The notes beneath the pieces are model-generated. The model did no database searches, was not told where the DNA came from, and saw only the letters and a program-made list of their open reading frames with translations. Below, piece after piece: positions 46,079 through 54,230 of a stretch of DNA of 64,000 nt. Position 1 is the stretch's first letter. Each line of letters begins with the position of its first letter. The DNA comes from Cyanobacteria bacterium REEB459 (lineage in GTDB: Bacteria > Cyanobacteriota > Cyanobacteriia > Phormidesmidales > Phormidesmidaceae), in NCBI GenBank assembly GCA_018970085.1, contig JAGWXD010000006.1:1-64000 (forward strand), given 5' to 3'. Position numbers and translations under genes: made by a program.

Positions 46079-46429
46079 ATGGCTACCTGGCAGTGTGTTA
46101 AGAGTTGCGGAGCCTGTTGTTTTCTGGCTCCAGAGGAGCGCCCTGAGTTGGAGAATTATTTAACTCCAGCCCAGATTGATCAGTACATGGGCTTGGTAGG
46201 ACCGGCAGGCTGGTGTGTTCATTACGATGCTGACCAGCGGTTGTGCACCATTTACGATCATCGTCCCGATTTTTGTCGGGTCACCCCCCAGACCTTTAGG
46301 GCGATGTTTAACATCGCTGCGGCAGACCTCAATGACTTTGCGATCGACTGCTGTCGGGAGCACATTGGTGATATCTACGGTGAAGCTAGTCTAGAGATGG
46401 GTCGGTTTAACCAGGCTGTCGACCGGTAG
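46079..46429 (+). CDS. YkgJ family cysteine cluster protein
   Basis: The 116-residue protein starts MATWQCVKSCGACC, the zinc- or iron-binding cysteine cluster of the YkgJ family, with further Cys in GWCVHYD, LCTIYDHRPDFC and DCC. The role is unknown. The ATG at 46079 is preferred to 46049 because the conserved start is here. It is followed 31 bp later by the first half-size transporter. Confidence 0.85.
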   Translation: MATWQCVKSCGACCFLAPEERPELENYLTPAQIDQYMGLVGPAGWCVHYDADQRLCTIYDHRPDFCRVTPQTFRAMFNIAAADLNDFAIDCCREHIGDIYGEASLEMGRFNQAVDR

Positions 46430-46460
46430 TCTGGCCCCAGCTTAAGAGGGTATATGTATT

Positions 46461-46802
46461 GTGTCTAGTTCCGAATCTCCCCCTGAGGTCGCCACGCCAG
46501 TTGCTGAAGCTGTGACGGCTGCCAGCTTTTGGCGAGTTTTTATATCTACCTTTGCAACTATTTTTCTGGCGGAGTTAGGAGATAAAACCCAGGTGACAAC
46601 CCTTTTAATTAGTGCCCAGGCCGAGTCTCCCTGGGTCGTATTTGTAGGAGCTGCCGCCGCCCTGGTTGCTACCAGTTTGATCGGAGTTTGGTTAGGGCAG
46701 TGGCTAGCCCGCCGGGTTTCGCCCCAAACTTTAAACACCATGGCCGGCACTCTGCTACTGGCTATTACCCTCTGGTTGCTCTGGGATATCGCCCACCTCT
46801 AA
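46461..46802 (+). CDS. Half-size TMEM165/GDT1 (UPF0016) transporter, N-terminal-type
   Basis: UPF0016 proteins move Mn2+ or Ca2+ against H+. Full-length members carry two E-x-G-D-K-(S/T) helices; this 113-residue protein has one, ELGDKTQ, plus two more hydrophobic helices. The start is a GTG at 46461. The partner gene begins 19 bp later. A dimer of the two halves would rebuild the full transporter; that is inference from the family. Confidence 0.85.
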   Translation: MSSSESPPEVATPVAEAVTAASFWRVFISTFATIFLAELGDKTQVTTLLISAQAESPWVVFVGAAAALVATSLIGVWLGQWLARRVSPQTLNTMAGTLLLAITLWLLWDIAHL

Positions 46803-46821
46803 CCCTCTACGGCTGCTTTCT

Positions 46822-47097
46822 ATGGATTGGAACCTGCTTTTTTTGAGTTTCTCCGCGGTTTTTATTTCTGAATTGGGAGATAAAAGTCAACTGGCCGCCA
46901 TTGCCCTGGGAGGACAGTCTAAAGTACCCCAGGCGGTCTTTCTGGGCACCGCGGCAGCCTTGATTTTGACCAGTCTGCTGGGCGTATTGCTGGGGGAAGG
47001 AACGGCTCAACTGTTGCCGGAACGCCTGGTTAAGGGAATTGCCGCAGTGGGCTTTGCTCTATTGGCGATCAAGTTGCTATGGCCTGCTGGTGACTAG
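46822..47097 (+). CDS. Half-size TMEM165/GDT1 (UPF0016) transporter, C-terminal-type
   Basis: The 91-residue protein has the second motif ELGDKSQ in its first helix and two further helices, mirroring the preceding gene. The two genes lie 19 bp apart on one strand, so co-expression is likely. Together they account for a two-motif cation exchanger, probably for Mn2+ homeostasis, which matters for PSII. Confidence 0.85.
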   Translation: MDWNLLFLSFSAVFISELGDKSQLAAIALGGQSKVPQAVFLGTAAALILTSLLGVLLGEGTAQLLPERLVKGIAAVGFALLAIKLLWPAGD

Positions 47098-47204
47098 ACC
47101 GGCTCTGGCTACTGTGCGGTGGCGGGGCGATGGCCTGGCTCTGGGGCCAAGACTGAAAATCTTGCAGTAGAGTGAAGGCGGAAATATAGACGGATAGCGC
47201 GGGG

Positions 47205-48590
47205 ATGGTTTCTGGCTACGTGTTGATACTTGCGGTTTTGTTACTGGGGGGCGGCATTGCTACCCTGGGAGATCGCATTGGTATGCGGGTGGGCAAGGCC
47301 CGCTTGAGCCTGTTTAACCTGCGTCCCCGGCAAACCGCCACCCTGGTCAGTATCGCTACCGGTAGTATTATTTCAGCCTCTACCCTGGGGATTTTATTTG
47401 GCATTAGCAGCCAGTTACGGACGGGCGTATTTGAACTGGGCAAAATTCAGAACGATCTGACCAGTGCCCAGACCCAGTTAAGTAAGGCCCTGGCTGCCCA
47501 GGAAAGGGTTAAGGCTGATCTGGCGGCGGCGGCCACCGAACGCCAGCGAGCCCTGTCTCGATTGGGAAAAATTAACCAGTCGCTCAATCGGGCCAGGGAT
47601 CAACAGGCCCGCACCCAGATGCAACTGCGTCAGACTCGCCAGCAACTGGTGGGGGTCTCCCAAGAGGCCATTAGCCTGCGCCATGCCACCGACTTTTTGC
47701 GTACTCAGCGCGATCGCCTCAAGCAGCAGCAAGCCGCCATTAGCGCTAAGATTGCCCGCCGCGATCAATCCATTAAGGCGCTTGACCAGGTGATTGCCGA
47801 TCGCGACCGGGAGATTCTCGATCGCGAGCGCCGTCTTCGCGAGTTGGAGTCTCAGCAAGCCTTATTAGAGGAGCGGGTGGCGGAGCTGCAAAGTCAATAC
47901 GAAGGCTTATTTCGCGGTAATATCGCCCTGGGGCGCAATCAAGTCCTGTTGTCGGGCCTGGTACAGGTAGACAATCGCCAACAGGCTAGAGATATTATCG
48001 ATCGCTTTTTATATGAGGCTAATCGGCGAGCTATTCAGGCCATTGCCCCTGGTCGGTCCTCTGATCAACAGGTGATTTTGATTTCTCGCCAGGAGGTGCA
48101 GCGCTTAGTCGATCGCCTAGCTAATGGACAAGAATACATAGTTCGTCTGTTGTCTGCTGCCAACTACGTAACTGGCGAGGCCTGCGTGATTAAAGGGGGA
48201 GACCCCTGCATTCAAGTGTTTGTCGATGCCACTGCCAATCAACAGGTTTACAGTCAAGGCCAGCGGTTGGCTACGGTTAACCTGGACAGGCTTCCACTGA
48301 GCGATCGCAGTCTGGTAGAAAGCCTCAACTTGCTCCTCGCTTCGGCCCAATTTAGAGCCCGTCAGGACGGTATCGTTGACGATAAACTCGAAATCGGTGA
48401 CAACCGTACTGATACCCTGTTGAAGTTTCTAAGCGCTGTCAAACAAGCTAACCGCACCCTGGAACTACAGGTGGTGACCGCTACCAATATCTACACTGCT
48501 GGACCATTGCAGATCAACATTCTGGCCCTGGACCAGGGCACTGTTCTATTAAATACCAACGACTTTGGCCAGGGGCCGGGGGGCCGCTAA
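47205..48590 (+). CDS. DUF3084 family membrane coiled-coil protein
   Basis: Two hydrophobic segments (about residues 4-22 and 45-67) anchor a long coiled coil (about 80-230) rich in Gln, Arg and Ala, followed by a globular domain (RQARDIIDRFLYEANRRAI, ITACVIK-like region). The layout and ending fit the cyanobacterial DUF3084 family of unknown function. A structural envelope role is possible but not shown. 461 residues. Confidence 0.85.
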   Translation: MVSGYVLILAVLLLGGGIATLGDRIGMRVGKARLSLFNLRPRQTATLVSIATGSIISASTLGILFGISSQLRTGVFELGKIQNDLTSAQTQLSKALAAQERVKADLAAAATERQRALSRLGKINQSLNRARDQQARTQMQLRQTRQQLVGVSQEAISLRHATDFLRTQRDRLKQQQAAISAKIARRDQSIKALDQVIADRDREILDRERRLRELESQQALLEERVAELQSQYEGLFRGNIALGRNQVLLSGLVQVDNRQQARDIIDRFLYEANRRAIQAIAPGRSSDQQVILISRQEVQRLVDRLANGQEYIVRLLSAANYVTGEACVIKGGDPCIQVFVDATANQQVYSQGQRLATVNLDRLPLSDRSLVESLNLLLASAQFRARQDGIVDDKLEIGDNRTDTLLKFLSAVKQANRTLELQVVTATNIYTAGPLQINILALDQGTVLLNTNDFGQGPGGR

Positions 48591-48905
48591 GTCACCCCGC
48601 TGTCCCCCGGATCTATGGTGTTGACAGAGAGCGAATCCAGCCAGTCGAGATCGCCAGTCAGTTAGGACCTCCCCTCCCTCCAATCGGCTGGGGCTGTAGC
48701 GATTTAGACCATAATCTGACACCTAGCGTAATAATTTTGCCAAGAGAAAATCATTGCCTATAACAAATATTTAATAATCACTAAAAAAAATGTCAGCTGA
48801 TTACTATCTGACCCCGAAATAGGACGGCGGGGATCACCTGCACCTAAAATTAGAGGTATAAATTCAGCACGAATTAAGACCGCCCATCGCTATCGGAGTA
48901 ATCCC
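48591..48905. other. Intergenic region before the PadR-like gene
   Basis: No gene is supported. The middle (about 48730-48800) is AT-rich with A8-like runs, and the last 20 bases contain the GGAG ribosome-binding site. A PadR regulator commonly controls its own promoter, so an operator may lie here, but I cannot point to one. Confidence 0.4.
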
Positions 48906-49295
48906 ATGAAGTTTGAGGATATCCACCAGTTTTTCGAGGATCCACCCCCGATTTACCTGAACAAAGAGTTAGCGGTATGCTACGTTCTCAACGTTTTACT
49001 GCAACAGGACTCCTATGGCACTGAACTAATTCATTGCCTGAGCCAGCAGTATCCCCACTATCGTCTTTCCGATACCGTGCTCTACAGCGCCTTAAAGTTT
49101 CTCGAAGACGAAGGCGCCGTAGACGGCTACTGGAAAAAGGTAGAAGGAAGAGGGCGGCCCCGGCGCATGTATCGTCTCAATCCTGATTGGCGTCTGCAGG
49201 CCGAGGAACTCTCAGAACTGTGGAAATCCTACATGGGCCACTCCAGACTGGTGGGCTACACCCAAGCTGAGGCAGTCTCCGTTTCCCATTATTAG
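48906..49295 (+). CDS. PadR family winged-helix transcriptional regulator
   Basis: The 129-residue protein has the PadR-type helix region DSYGTELIHCLSQQYPHYRLS and the wing KKVEGRGRPRRMYRL. The circadian regulator Pex is a cyanobacterial PadR-type protein of similar size, but identity with it cannot be claimed by eye. It is a single gene, and its stop codon lies in a 13-bp tandem repeat. Confidence 0.82.
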   Translation: MKFEDIHQFFEDPPPIYLNKELAVCYVLNVLLQQDSYGTELIHCLSQQYPHYRLSDTVLYSALKFLEDEGAVDGYWKKVEGRGRPRRMYRLNPDWRLQAEELSELWKSYMGHSRLVGYTQAEAVSVSHY

Positions 49296-49329
49296 CAAAC
49301 AGGACTAGCAAATAGGACTAGCAAACGAG
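49294..49329. repeat. 13-bp tandem repeat over the end of the PadR gene
   Basis: AGCAAACAGGACT, AGCAAATAGGACT and AGCAAACGAG follow one another, the first including the last base pair of the PadR stop codon. It is a short slippage-type repeat. Confidence 0.8.
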
Positions 49330-49414
49330 TTGTAACTCCCTTGCTAACCGCCGGGTATGATGTCGCCAGCGCCTCAACCGTAATTCGTTTCTTATCAGGG
49401 AAGTCCACTCACCC

Positions 49415-49984
49415 TTGCCCATCGCTGTGAATTCAACCACCACTTACTCCACGTTATTTCTAACCCTGCTGTTGATGGTAGGGTTATTCTTTTTTATTCG
49501 AGCCTCTACCAAAGACCGTACAGAAACCCTGGATTTGGTTGCCCCAGAGGCTCCCGAATTGACTATGCAAGCCTTGACTCGTTATTTTCAGGGGCGAGCC
49601 TACCAACTCCAGAGTGTTGAGCCCATGGAGGCTAGTCTGCAATTTACCGGTATGGTCAGGCCTAGCTGGTTTCTGGCTGGATTCCTCACCGTTCTTGCGG
49701 CGGTAGGCTGTCTTTGCCTTGCCCTGGTCTTGGCCAGTTTATTTCCCCAAAATGGGCTGCTATTCCTTGGGCTGATCTGGCTGGCCCCTGCCGCAGGCTG
49801 GTTCTACTGGCAACGAGCTGGGCGAGAAGAGCATATCAGGCTAACTCTGCGCTCAGATGTCGGGGCCGACTCTTCAGCATCTCAGGTTTTACAAATTACG
49901 GCCCATCGCGATGAACTGATTGCTCTACAGCAGGCCTGGACTAAAGATCGCTTGGCCCATCTGGGGGATAACAGGGCTCCCTAG
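49415..49984 (+). CDS. CCB2/CCB4-like cofactor assembly protein of complex C
   Basis: CCB proteins help attach haem c(i) to cytochrome b6 of the cytochrome b6f complex. The 189-residue protein has an N-terminal membrane helix (TLFLTLLLMVGLFFFIRAS), the family stretch FTGMVRPSWFLAGFLTVLAA, a second hydrophobic pair, and a soluble C-terminus. I recall this as the cyanobacterial form of the plant CCB2/CCB4 family. The start is a TTG at 49415. The stop overlaps the convergent next gene by four bases. Confidence 0.75.
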   Translation: MPIAVNSTTTYSTLFLTLLLMVGLFFFIRASTKDRTETLDLVAPEAPELTMQALTRYFQGRAYQLQSVEPMEASLQFTGMVRPSWFLAGFLTVLAAVGCLCLALVLASLFPQNGLLFLGLIWLAPAAGWFYWQRAGREEHIRLTLRSDVGADSSASQVLQITAHRDELIALQQAWTKDRLAHLGDNRAP

Positions 49985-50229
49985 GAGTCTTCTGCCTCCA
50001 GGGTCTGCCGGGATTCCCCCCAGTAGGCGCTGATGGTTATAGTCTCTTGATCCCCTTGGATTTGGGAGCTCCATCGGTAAATGGTATGTTTAGGATTCAC
50101 CCCCACCTCCAGGAGTTTAGCTCCCATGTAATACTCCATGGAATTACGAGTTCGTTGTTTAAAGAACTCCGATTGATGCTTGGCAATAGTGCGGGAAAGG
50201 TGGGCCTGGGTGGGCTTGGGTTTGGCCAT
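49981..50229 (-). CDS. Small basic protein of unknown function (82 residues)
   Basis: The product starts MAKPKPTQAHLSRTIAKHQS and includes MEYYMGAKLLEVGVNPKH. It is soluble and basic at the N-terminus, acidic at the C-terminus. The ATG at 50229 was preferred to a frame start at 50349. I recall no named family. It is convergent with the CCB-like gene, overlapping its stop. Confidence 0.6.
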   Translation of the reverse strand: MAKPKPTQAHLSRTIAKHQSEFFKQRTRNSMEYYMGAKLLEVGVNPKHTIYRWSSQIQGDQETITISAYWGESRQTLEAEDS

Positions 50230-50415
50230 AAATCTATAGGGGAAAGGGTTGACACACTGACAGGGGTTGATCGAGGCAGGATAGCTTAAGCCTGCAAACA
50301 GTAGATGAACGGGTTGGGGTCTACCCTGGTCAAGGGGGGCTAGCCACACCTGGCTGTAGAAACCTCAGGCAAGGGTCAACCCCCTGATCTCTAGCTGGCG
50401 ATGGCCTAACATCCC

Positions 50416-50769
50416 TTAGGGCTGACTGGCTCCTAAGGGGCGTAGGCCAATCTCACTACAGACTTCATAGAACGCCGTTGTCTGAGGAGCGATAAATAGG
50501 TGGGCGATTTTAGCCAGAGTTTGTTGATAAACAGTATTTTGATGTTCGCCCATGGTTTCTACATTATCCCAAAGAATGATGGCAATACCGCGGTCAGTCC
50601 CCGCTTCTTGCATCAGGTAGGCTCCTTGAAAACCGTTGCTATAGGTAACAACGGCCTTTTCATAGAGTTGTCGAGCTTCAGAAAAGCAACCAGGCTTAAA
50701 GTCGCCAATGGCGATATAGGCATACTTATGCTTGAGAAAATCGTCAAAATCGAGAATGGTAAATCTGAT
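50416..50769 (-). pseudogene. ABM-like (antibiotic biosynthesis monooxygenase fold) frame lacking a start codon
   Basis: The frame is open from 50769 to the stop at 50416 and reads as one continuous protein: TILDFDDFLKHKYAYIAIGD, FKPGCFSEARQLYEKAVVTY, then SNGFQGAYLMQEAGTDRGI. This resembles the dimeric alpha/beta-barrel stress-response proteins. The only ATG is internal (50613) and would remove the first half. No ATG, GTG or TTG exists upstream before an in-frame TAA (50770-50772); ATT at 50755-50757 is the only start-like codon near the expected N-terminus, without a ribosome-binding site. It is either a recent pseudogene or uses a rare start. Confidence 0.55.
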
Positions 50770-50985
50770 TTAGGTAGGTACGGCAGAGGGTGACTAGGGC
50801 TGACTGAGGGAGTCAGCAAATTACTATCTCATGGTTTAGTTTCTCTTCGATCGCCTACCCCAGAGTTTCTTTCTAAGCTAGGTTTTAGATTTCTGATTTT
50901 GGTGGGGTGAAAAATCATGGGGATTAAAGTCAGGCTTCTAGCTGGGGGTAGTTAACCGCTCGGCCTACCCTGGTCTGAGGACAGT

Positions 50986-51525
50986 TTATGGGTCTAAATA
51001 GGCTCCAACCAACAGGCGATCGCTCCACCGTCGTAAGCGCTGACCCAATCGTTTTTTTACCTGATTAAGCCGACGATTAAGGTGGCTTATCATCCCTTCT
51101 TGCCAGGCTCCTGCCATCGCTGTCAGGCGTCTCCAGAAACCAGTTTGCCGGGGTAGGGTGACCACCAGGGCTCCCCCAGTTTGATAGCTGACCTGGATGT
51201 GCCTGTGCCAAACCGCGGCTGGCAGAGCCAAGGACTGGTGGAAAGGTCTGATGGCTCCACCATAGAGATAGGGGATGGGCTGATGTCCCAGAAAGGTTAG
51301 CGATCGCTGGGTGGCCTGTACCTCTACGGTAGTGGGGTCTACTCCCGGAAAGAAGGCTGTCACCAGTAGAGCTTCTGGGGTCTGCTGAATTTCAATTGAG
51401 GTCACCTGCAGTCGCCCTGAGTCAGAGATCCCGAAAGGATTCACGGCTGTCATCACGCCATTTTGCTGCCCCTGGACGGCGGCTAACTCTAATTCCCAAA
51501 TTGGTGACCACCATACTCTAGCCAT
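50986..51525 (-). CDS. Hsp20/alpha-crystallin family small heat-shock protein
   Basis: The 179-residue protein has an alpha-crystallin domain starting IEIQQTPEALLVTAFFPGVD and VEVQATQRSLTFLG, and LPAAVWHRHIQVSYQTGGALVVTLP in the second half. Small heat-shock proteins hold unfolded proteins. The C-terminus carries a long basic extension (about residues 140-179) where most relatives have a short IxI tail. Two tandem palindromes lie upstream of its start. Confidence 0.82.
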   Translation of the reverse strand: MARVWWSPIWELELAAVQGQQNGVMTAVNPFGISDSGRLQVTSIEIQQTPEALLVTAFFPGVDPTTVEVQATQRSLTFLGHQPIPYLYGGAIRPFHQSLALPAAVWHRHIQVSYQTGGALVVTLPRQTGFWRRLTAMAGAWQEGMISHLNRRLNQVKKRLGQRLRRWSDRLLVGAYLDP

Positions 51526-51570
51526 AGCCCCTCCTTCTACAGTTGGAATGATGCTGTAGAGTGTTTGTTG

Positions 51571-51597
51571 TTATCGATATTTATTTATCGATATTTA
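51571..51597. promoter_or_regulatory. Tandem 14-bp palindromic repeat upstream of the Hsp20 gene
   Basis: TTATCGATATTTA occurs at 51571-51583 and 51585-51597. Each contains the palindrome TATCGATA. The AT-rich pair stands about 45-70 bp upstream of the minus-strand Hsp20 start in an otherwise GC-richer region, as expected for an operator with two dimer sites. Confidence 0.55.
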
Positions 51598-51674
51598 AAT
51601 GATGGCGGTCAGGGGGCAAGCCCAGGGGGCGGAAAGCCCCCTGAGTGCAGGGCGTATAACCGGCTGTTGAGACC

Positions 51675-52373
51675 CTAGGGTTGGAAATGGGTTAATAGGG
51701 CCTCCACTCCCTGACCGTAGATCAGGGCTAGCCCAACTCCAGACAAAATCCAGCCAGCAGTGCTGAGCCTGGAGCTGATCGACTCTGGAGCCAGCGAACG
51801 GGCCCCCAGGCTGACCCGAGCCAGACAATAGGCTCCCAGGGAAATCCCTAGTTGAATCACCGTAAAGCCCGCCAAGTAGCTGATTAAGGGCTCCAAGCGG
51901 GCCCCAAAAATAGACTCTCCGTAACCGTAACCATGGCAAAGACCAGCCAGGGCCGTCAGCATCACGACAGCCACCAGAGGAATCTGTTGACCAAGCCCCA
52001 ATAGCAGGCTGAAGCTGACCAGAGAGGCCATAATTCCCCATTCTGCTCCCACCAGGGTGAGGTTCATTAGGTGGGCAGCCGTACCCACCATGGCCATGAC
52101 GACAAAGGCGATAGGCATGATCAGCCCGCGGGGTTTAGTCGCTGCCAGTAGCCCTAGGGCCACGATAAAAGCAGCATGGTCCAGACCGATCAGAGGGTGG
52201 GCCAGACCTGAAATAAATCCTGCCAACGCTGACTCAGGAACCCTCCCCCCCATCAGATGGTGGGCCAGGGCGGGAGACGCCAGCACCAGTAAGGTGAGAA
52301 TTGAGGCACCAATCAGCAGGCGCCGCAGTAAGCGACTTGGGCGGGGAGTATAGTCTTTCAACCAATTCATCAT
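51675..52373 (-). CDS. hupE: HupE/UreJ family transporter, probably cobalt
   Basis: The 232-residue protein has a signal-like or anchor helix (LLRRLLIGASILTLLVLASPALA), about six more helices and the metal motifs HPLIGLDH and HGYGYGES. HupE/UreJ proteins carry nickel or cobalt. A cobalamin riboswitch lies 93 bp upstream on the same strand, which indicates cobalt uptake for B12 synthesis rather than nickel. No hydrogenase or urease gene is near. The start is one of two adjacent ATGs (52373 or 52370). Confidence 0.87.
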   Translation of the reverse strand: MMNWLKDYTPRPSRLLRRLLIGASILTLLVLASPALAHHLMGGRVPESALAGFISGLAHPLIGLDHAAFIVALGLLAATKPRGLIMPIAFVVMAMVGTAAHLMNLTLVGAEWGIMASLVSFSLLLGLGQQIPLVAVVMLTALAGLCHGYGYGESIFGARLEPLISYLAGFTVIQLGISLGAYCLARVSLGARSLAPESISSRLSTAGWILSGVGLALIYGQGVEALLTHFQP

Positions 52374-52465
52374 CTGTATCTCGCAGATAGAGGGTTAGAT
52401 CACAGGTTACCTGGGTGCTGACCGCTGCCTCTTGGCGTAGGCGACAGCGTGGACCAGGCTCAAAC

Positions 52466-52624
52466 CTACCGGCGGGCATTCTGACTCAGGCTTTTCTGGT
52501 TTGATGATGGCGGCACAGGGTACGCCTGCGCCATGGAAAAGCGTTTACAGCTGCGGAACAGTGCTGGACTTACACCAGACTTTCCCCCTTACCGCTAGCG
52601 GCTGATCTTCGCTAGCACCGATAG
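52466..52624 (-). ncRNA. Cobalamin riboswitch upstream of hupE
   Basis: Read on the minus strand the region contains GGGGGAAAGTCTGGTGTAAG, then TCCAGCACTGTTCCGCAGCT, then the B12-box-like AGCCTGAGTCAGAATGCCCG followed by CCGG. These fit the conserved core of the cobalamin riboswitch. CTATCGG (52624-52618) can pair with CCGGTAG (52472-52466) as the closing P1 helix. It should shut off hupE when B12 is abundant. Confidence 0.88.
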
Positions 52625-52761
52625 AGACTGTTGCAGCATAGCACGGCAGGGGCTGGCCAACGGCTGTCGATGTCGGCTAGGGTTCTCAACATCAAAGCAG
52701 TTAAGCTCCCATAGCCGCTCGCTGACGATGGTGGAGCCGGATCCCCTGGTCAGCTCCTGGC

Positions 52762-53682
52762 CTAATTGCGGTTGTTGTCAGAAAAACAGGTGCGGCTACC
52801 GCCCCAACTAAGTTTCTGTCGTAGGGTACTGTAGTAGGAATAGTCCTGACGAAGAATAATAAATTTGCTGACATGGCTGGCACTGCGCACATCAACTCGC
52901 TGACCTGGCCAGATCGCCGTACCCAACACGCCGTCGGTCCAGAGTTTAGTGCTGAGGTCAGGATCGGCCAGGGGCCACACACTAACCACCGAGCCGGGGG
53001 GCAACACAATAGAACGGCTGGAGAGGCTAAGGGGACATAGGGGGGTAATCACGATTGCATTCATACCCGGATGAATGATCGGTCCCCCAGCGGCCACGGT
53101 GTATCCGGTAGAGCCGGTTGGAGTACTAATCAGCAGGCCATCTCCCTGGTATTGATCCACCACTTCCCCGTCGATTTCCATTTCCAGGGTAGAGGTTATC
53201 ATGCGATCGGAGGAGGCTGGTTTAATGGTCATTTCGTTCAGGGCTAGAAAGGTGTCGCTGGCGGCTTCTCGTTCCATTGCCCCGCCATGGAAAATCTGCG
53301 CCTGCAACATCATGCGTTGCTGGATAGCAAAGCGATCGCCCCGCAGCCGGTCCCATACCACCTCCGTACTTTCCATTTGTGTAGAGGTTTCGGTCAAGAA
53401 GCCCAAATGGCCGCCAATGTTGACCGCTAAAATAGGAATATCTTCGGGTGCCAGATGGCGAGCAGCGGCCAGCGCTGTACCGTCGCCCCCAAAAACAATC
53501 GCCAGGTCGATAGGCTGGTTAACCGAGGCCAGAAAAACCGGATAGGGATTATCTTTGGGACCACTAGGACCCCTCAACACCCGACTACCCATCGCCTCTA
53601 ACTGGTGGGCACAGGTTTCTGCCCATTTCTGACTCAGCCGATTTCTAGCCTTATGAACAATAATGACCTGATTAAGTTGCAC
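52762..53682 (-). CDS. nadK: NAD kinase
   Basis: NAD kinase makes NADP+ from NAD+ and ATP. The family motif GGDGT is in AIVFGGDGTALAAARHL (near residue 67), and the diacylglycerol-kinase-like NEMTIKPASSDR and STPTGSTGYTVAAGGPI follow. The 306-residue length is usual. The start is GTG at 53682. It lies downstream of ndhE on the same strand, an order that I recall from other cyanobacteria. Confidence 0.94.
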   Translation of the reverse strand: MQLNQVIIVHKARNRLSQKWAETCAHQLEAMGSRVLRGPSGPKDNPYPVFLASVNQPIDLAIVFGGDGTALAAARHLAPEDIPILAVNIGGHLGFLTETSTQMESTEVVWDRLRGDRFAIQQRMMLQAQIFHGGAMEREAASDTFLALNEMTIKPASSDRMITSTLEMEIDGEVVDQYQGDGLLISTPTGSTGYTVAAGGPIIHPGMNAIVITPLCPLSLSSRSIVLPPGSVVSVWPLADPDLSTKLWTDGVLGTAIWPGQRVDVRSASHVSKFIILRQDYSYYSTLRQKLSWGGSRTCFSDNNRN

Positions 53683-53801
53683 AACTAAGCGGTACCATCA
53701 TATTCAAGACCGACCGGTGCAGAATAGTCATGCATCAACATTGCCTAACCCTCGGGCCGCTCTGGATTCTAACTAAATCTACCCCCTAGGCTCACTCTAA
53801 T

Positions 53802-54107
53802 CTACCATTTTAGTAGATTGAATTGTTCCATGTCGATAGTGTCGCGATTACGATAGATTGATAGCACAATAGCCAGCCCAACTGCAGCCTCTGCCGCTGC
53901 AATGCTGATTACAAAAACAGCGAAAACCTGGCCATTAATGCCGACTGGATCTAGATAGTTAGAAAAGGCCATTAAATTAAGGTTTACCGCATTCAGCATC
54001 AGCTCAATGGACATCAACACCCGAATTACATTGCGACTGGTTACCAGTCCATAGATGCCAATACAAAAGAGGGCGGCGGCTACTAACAAAAAGTATTCAA
54101 GTCGCAT
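53802..54107 (-). CDS. ndhE: NAD(P)H-quinone oxidoreductase subunit 4L (NdhE)
   Basis: NdhE is the NuoK-like membrane subunit of NDH-1, which takes part in cyclic electron flow and CO2 uptake. The 101-residue protein has three helices and the conserved [19 protein letters not shown]. The ATG at 54107 gives the usual length; the frame continues upstream to 54158 without similarity. It is the last gene in the ndhA-I-G-E cluster. Confidence 0.96.
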   Translation of the reverse strand: MRLEYFLLVAAALFCIGIYGLVTSRNVIRVLMSIELMLNAVNLNLMAFSNYLDPVGINGQVFAVFVISIAAAEAAVGLAIVLSIYRNRDTIDMEQFNLLKW

Positions 54108-54230
54108 AGTCCAATCTGATAAACAAGGATAACAATCGATAGACCAATAAGAAGGCAATTAACACTTGAGTCGGCGGTCAAACTTACCTTAAGCCGCTAG
54201 CTAGCTAACCCCTAATCTCTCCCCTATGCC

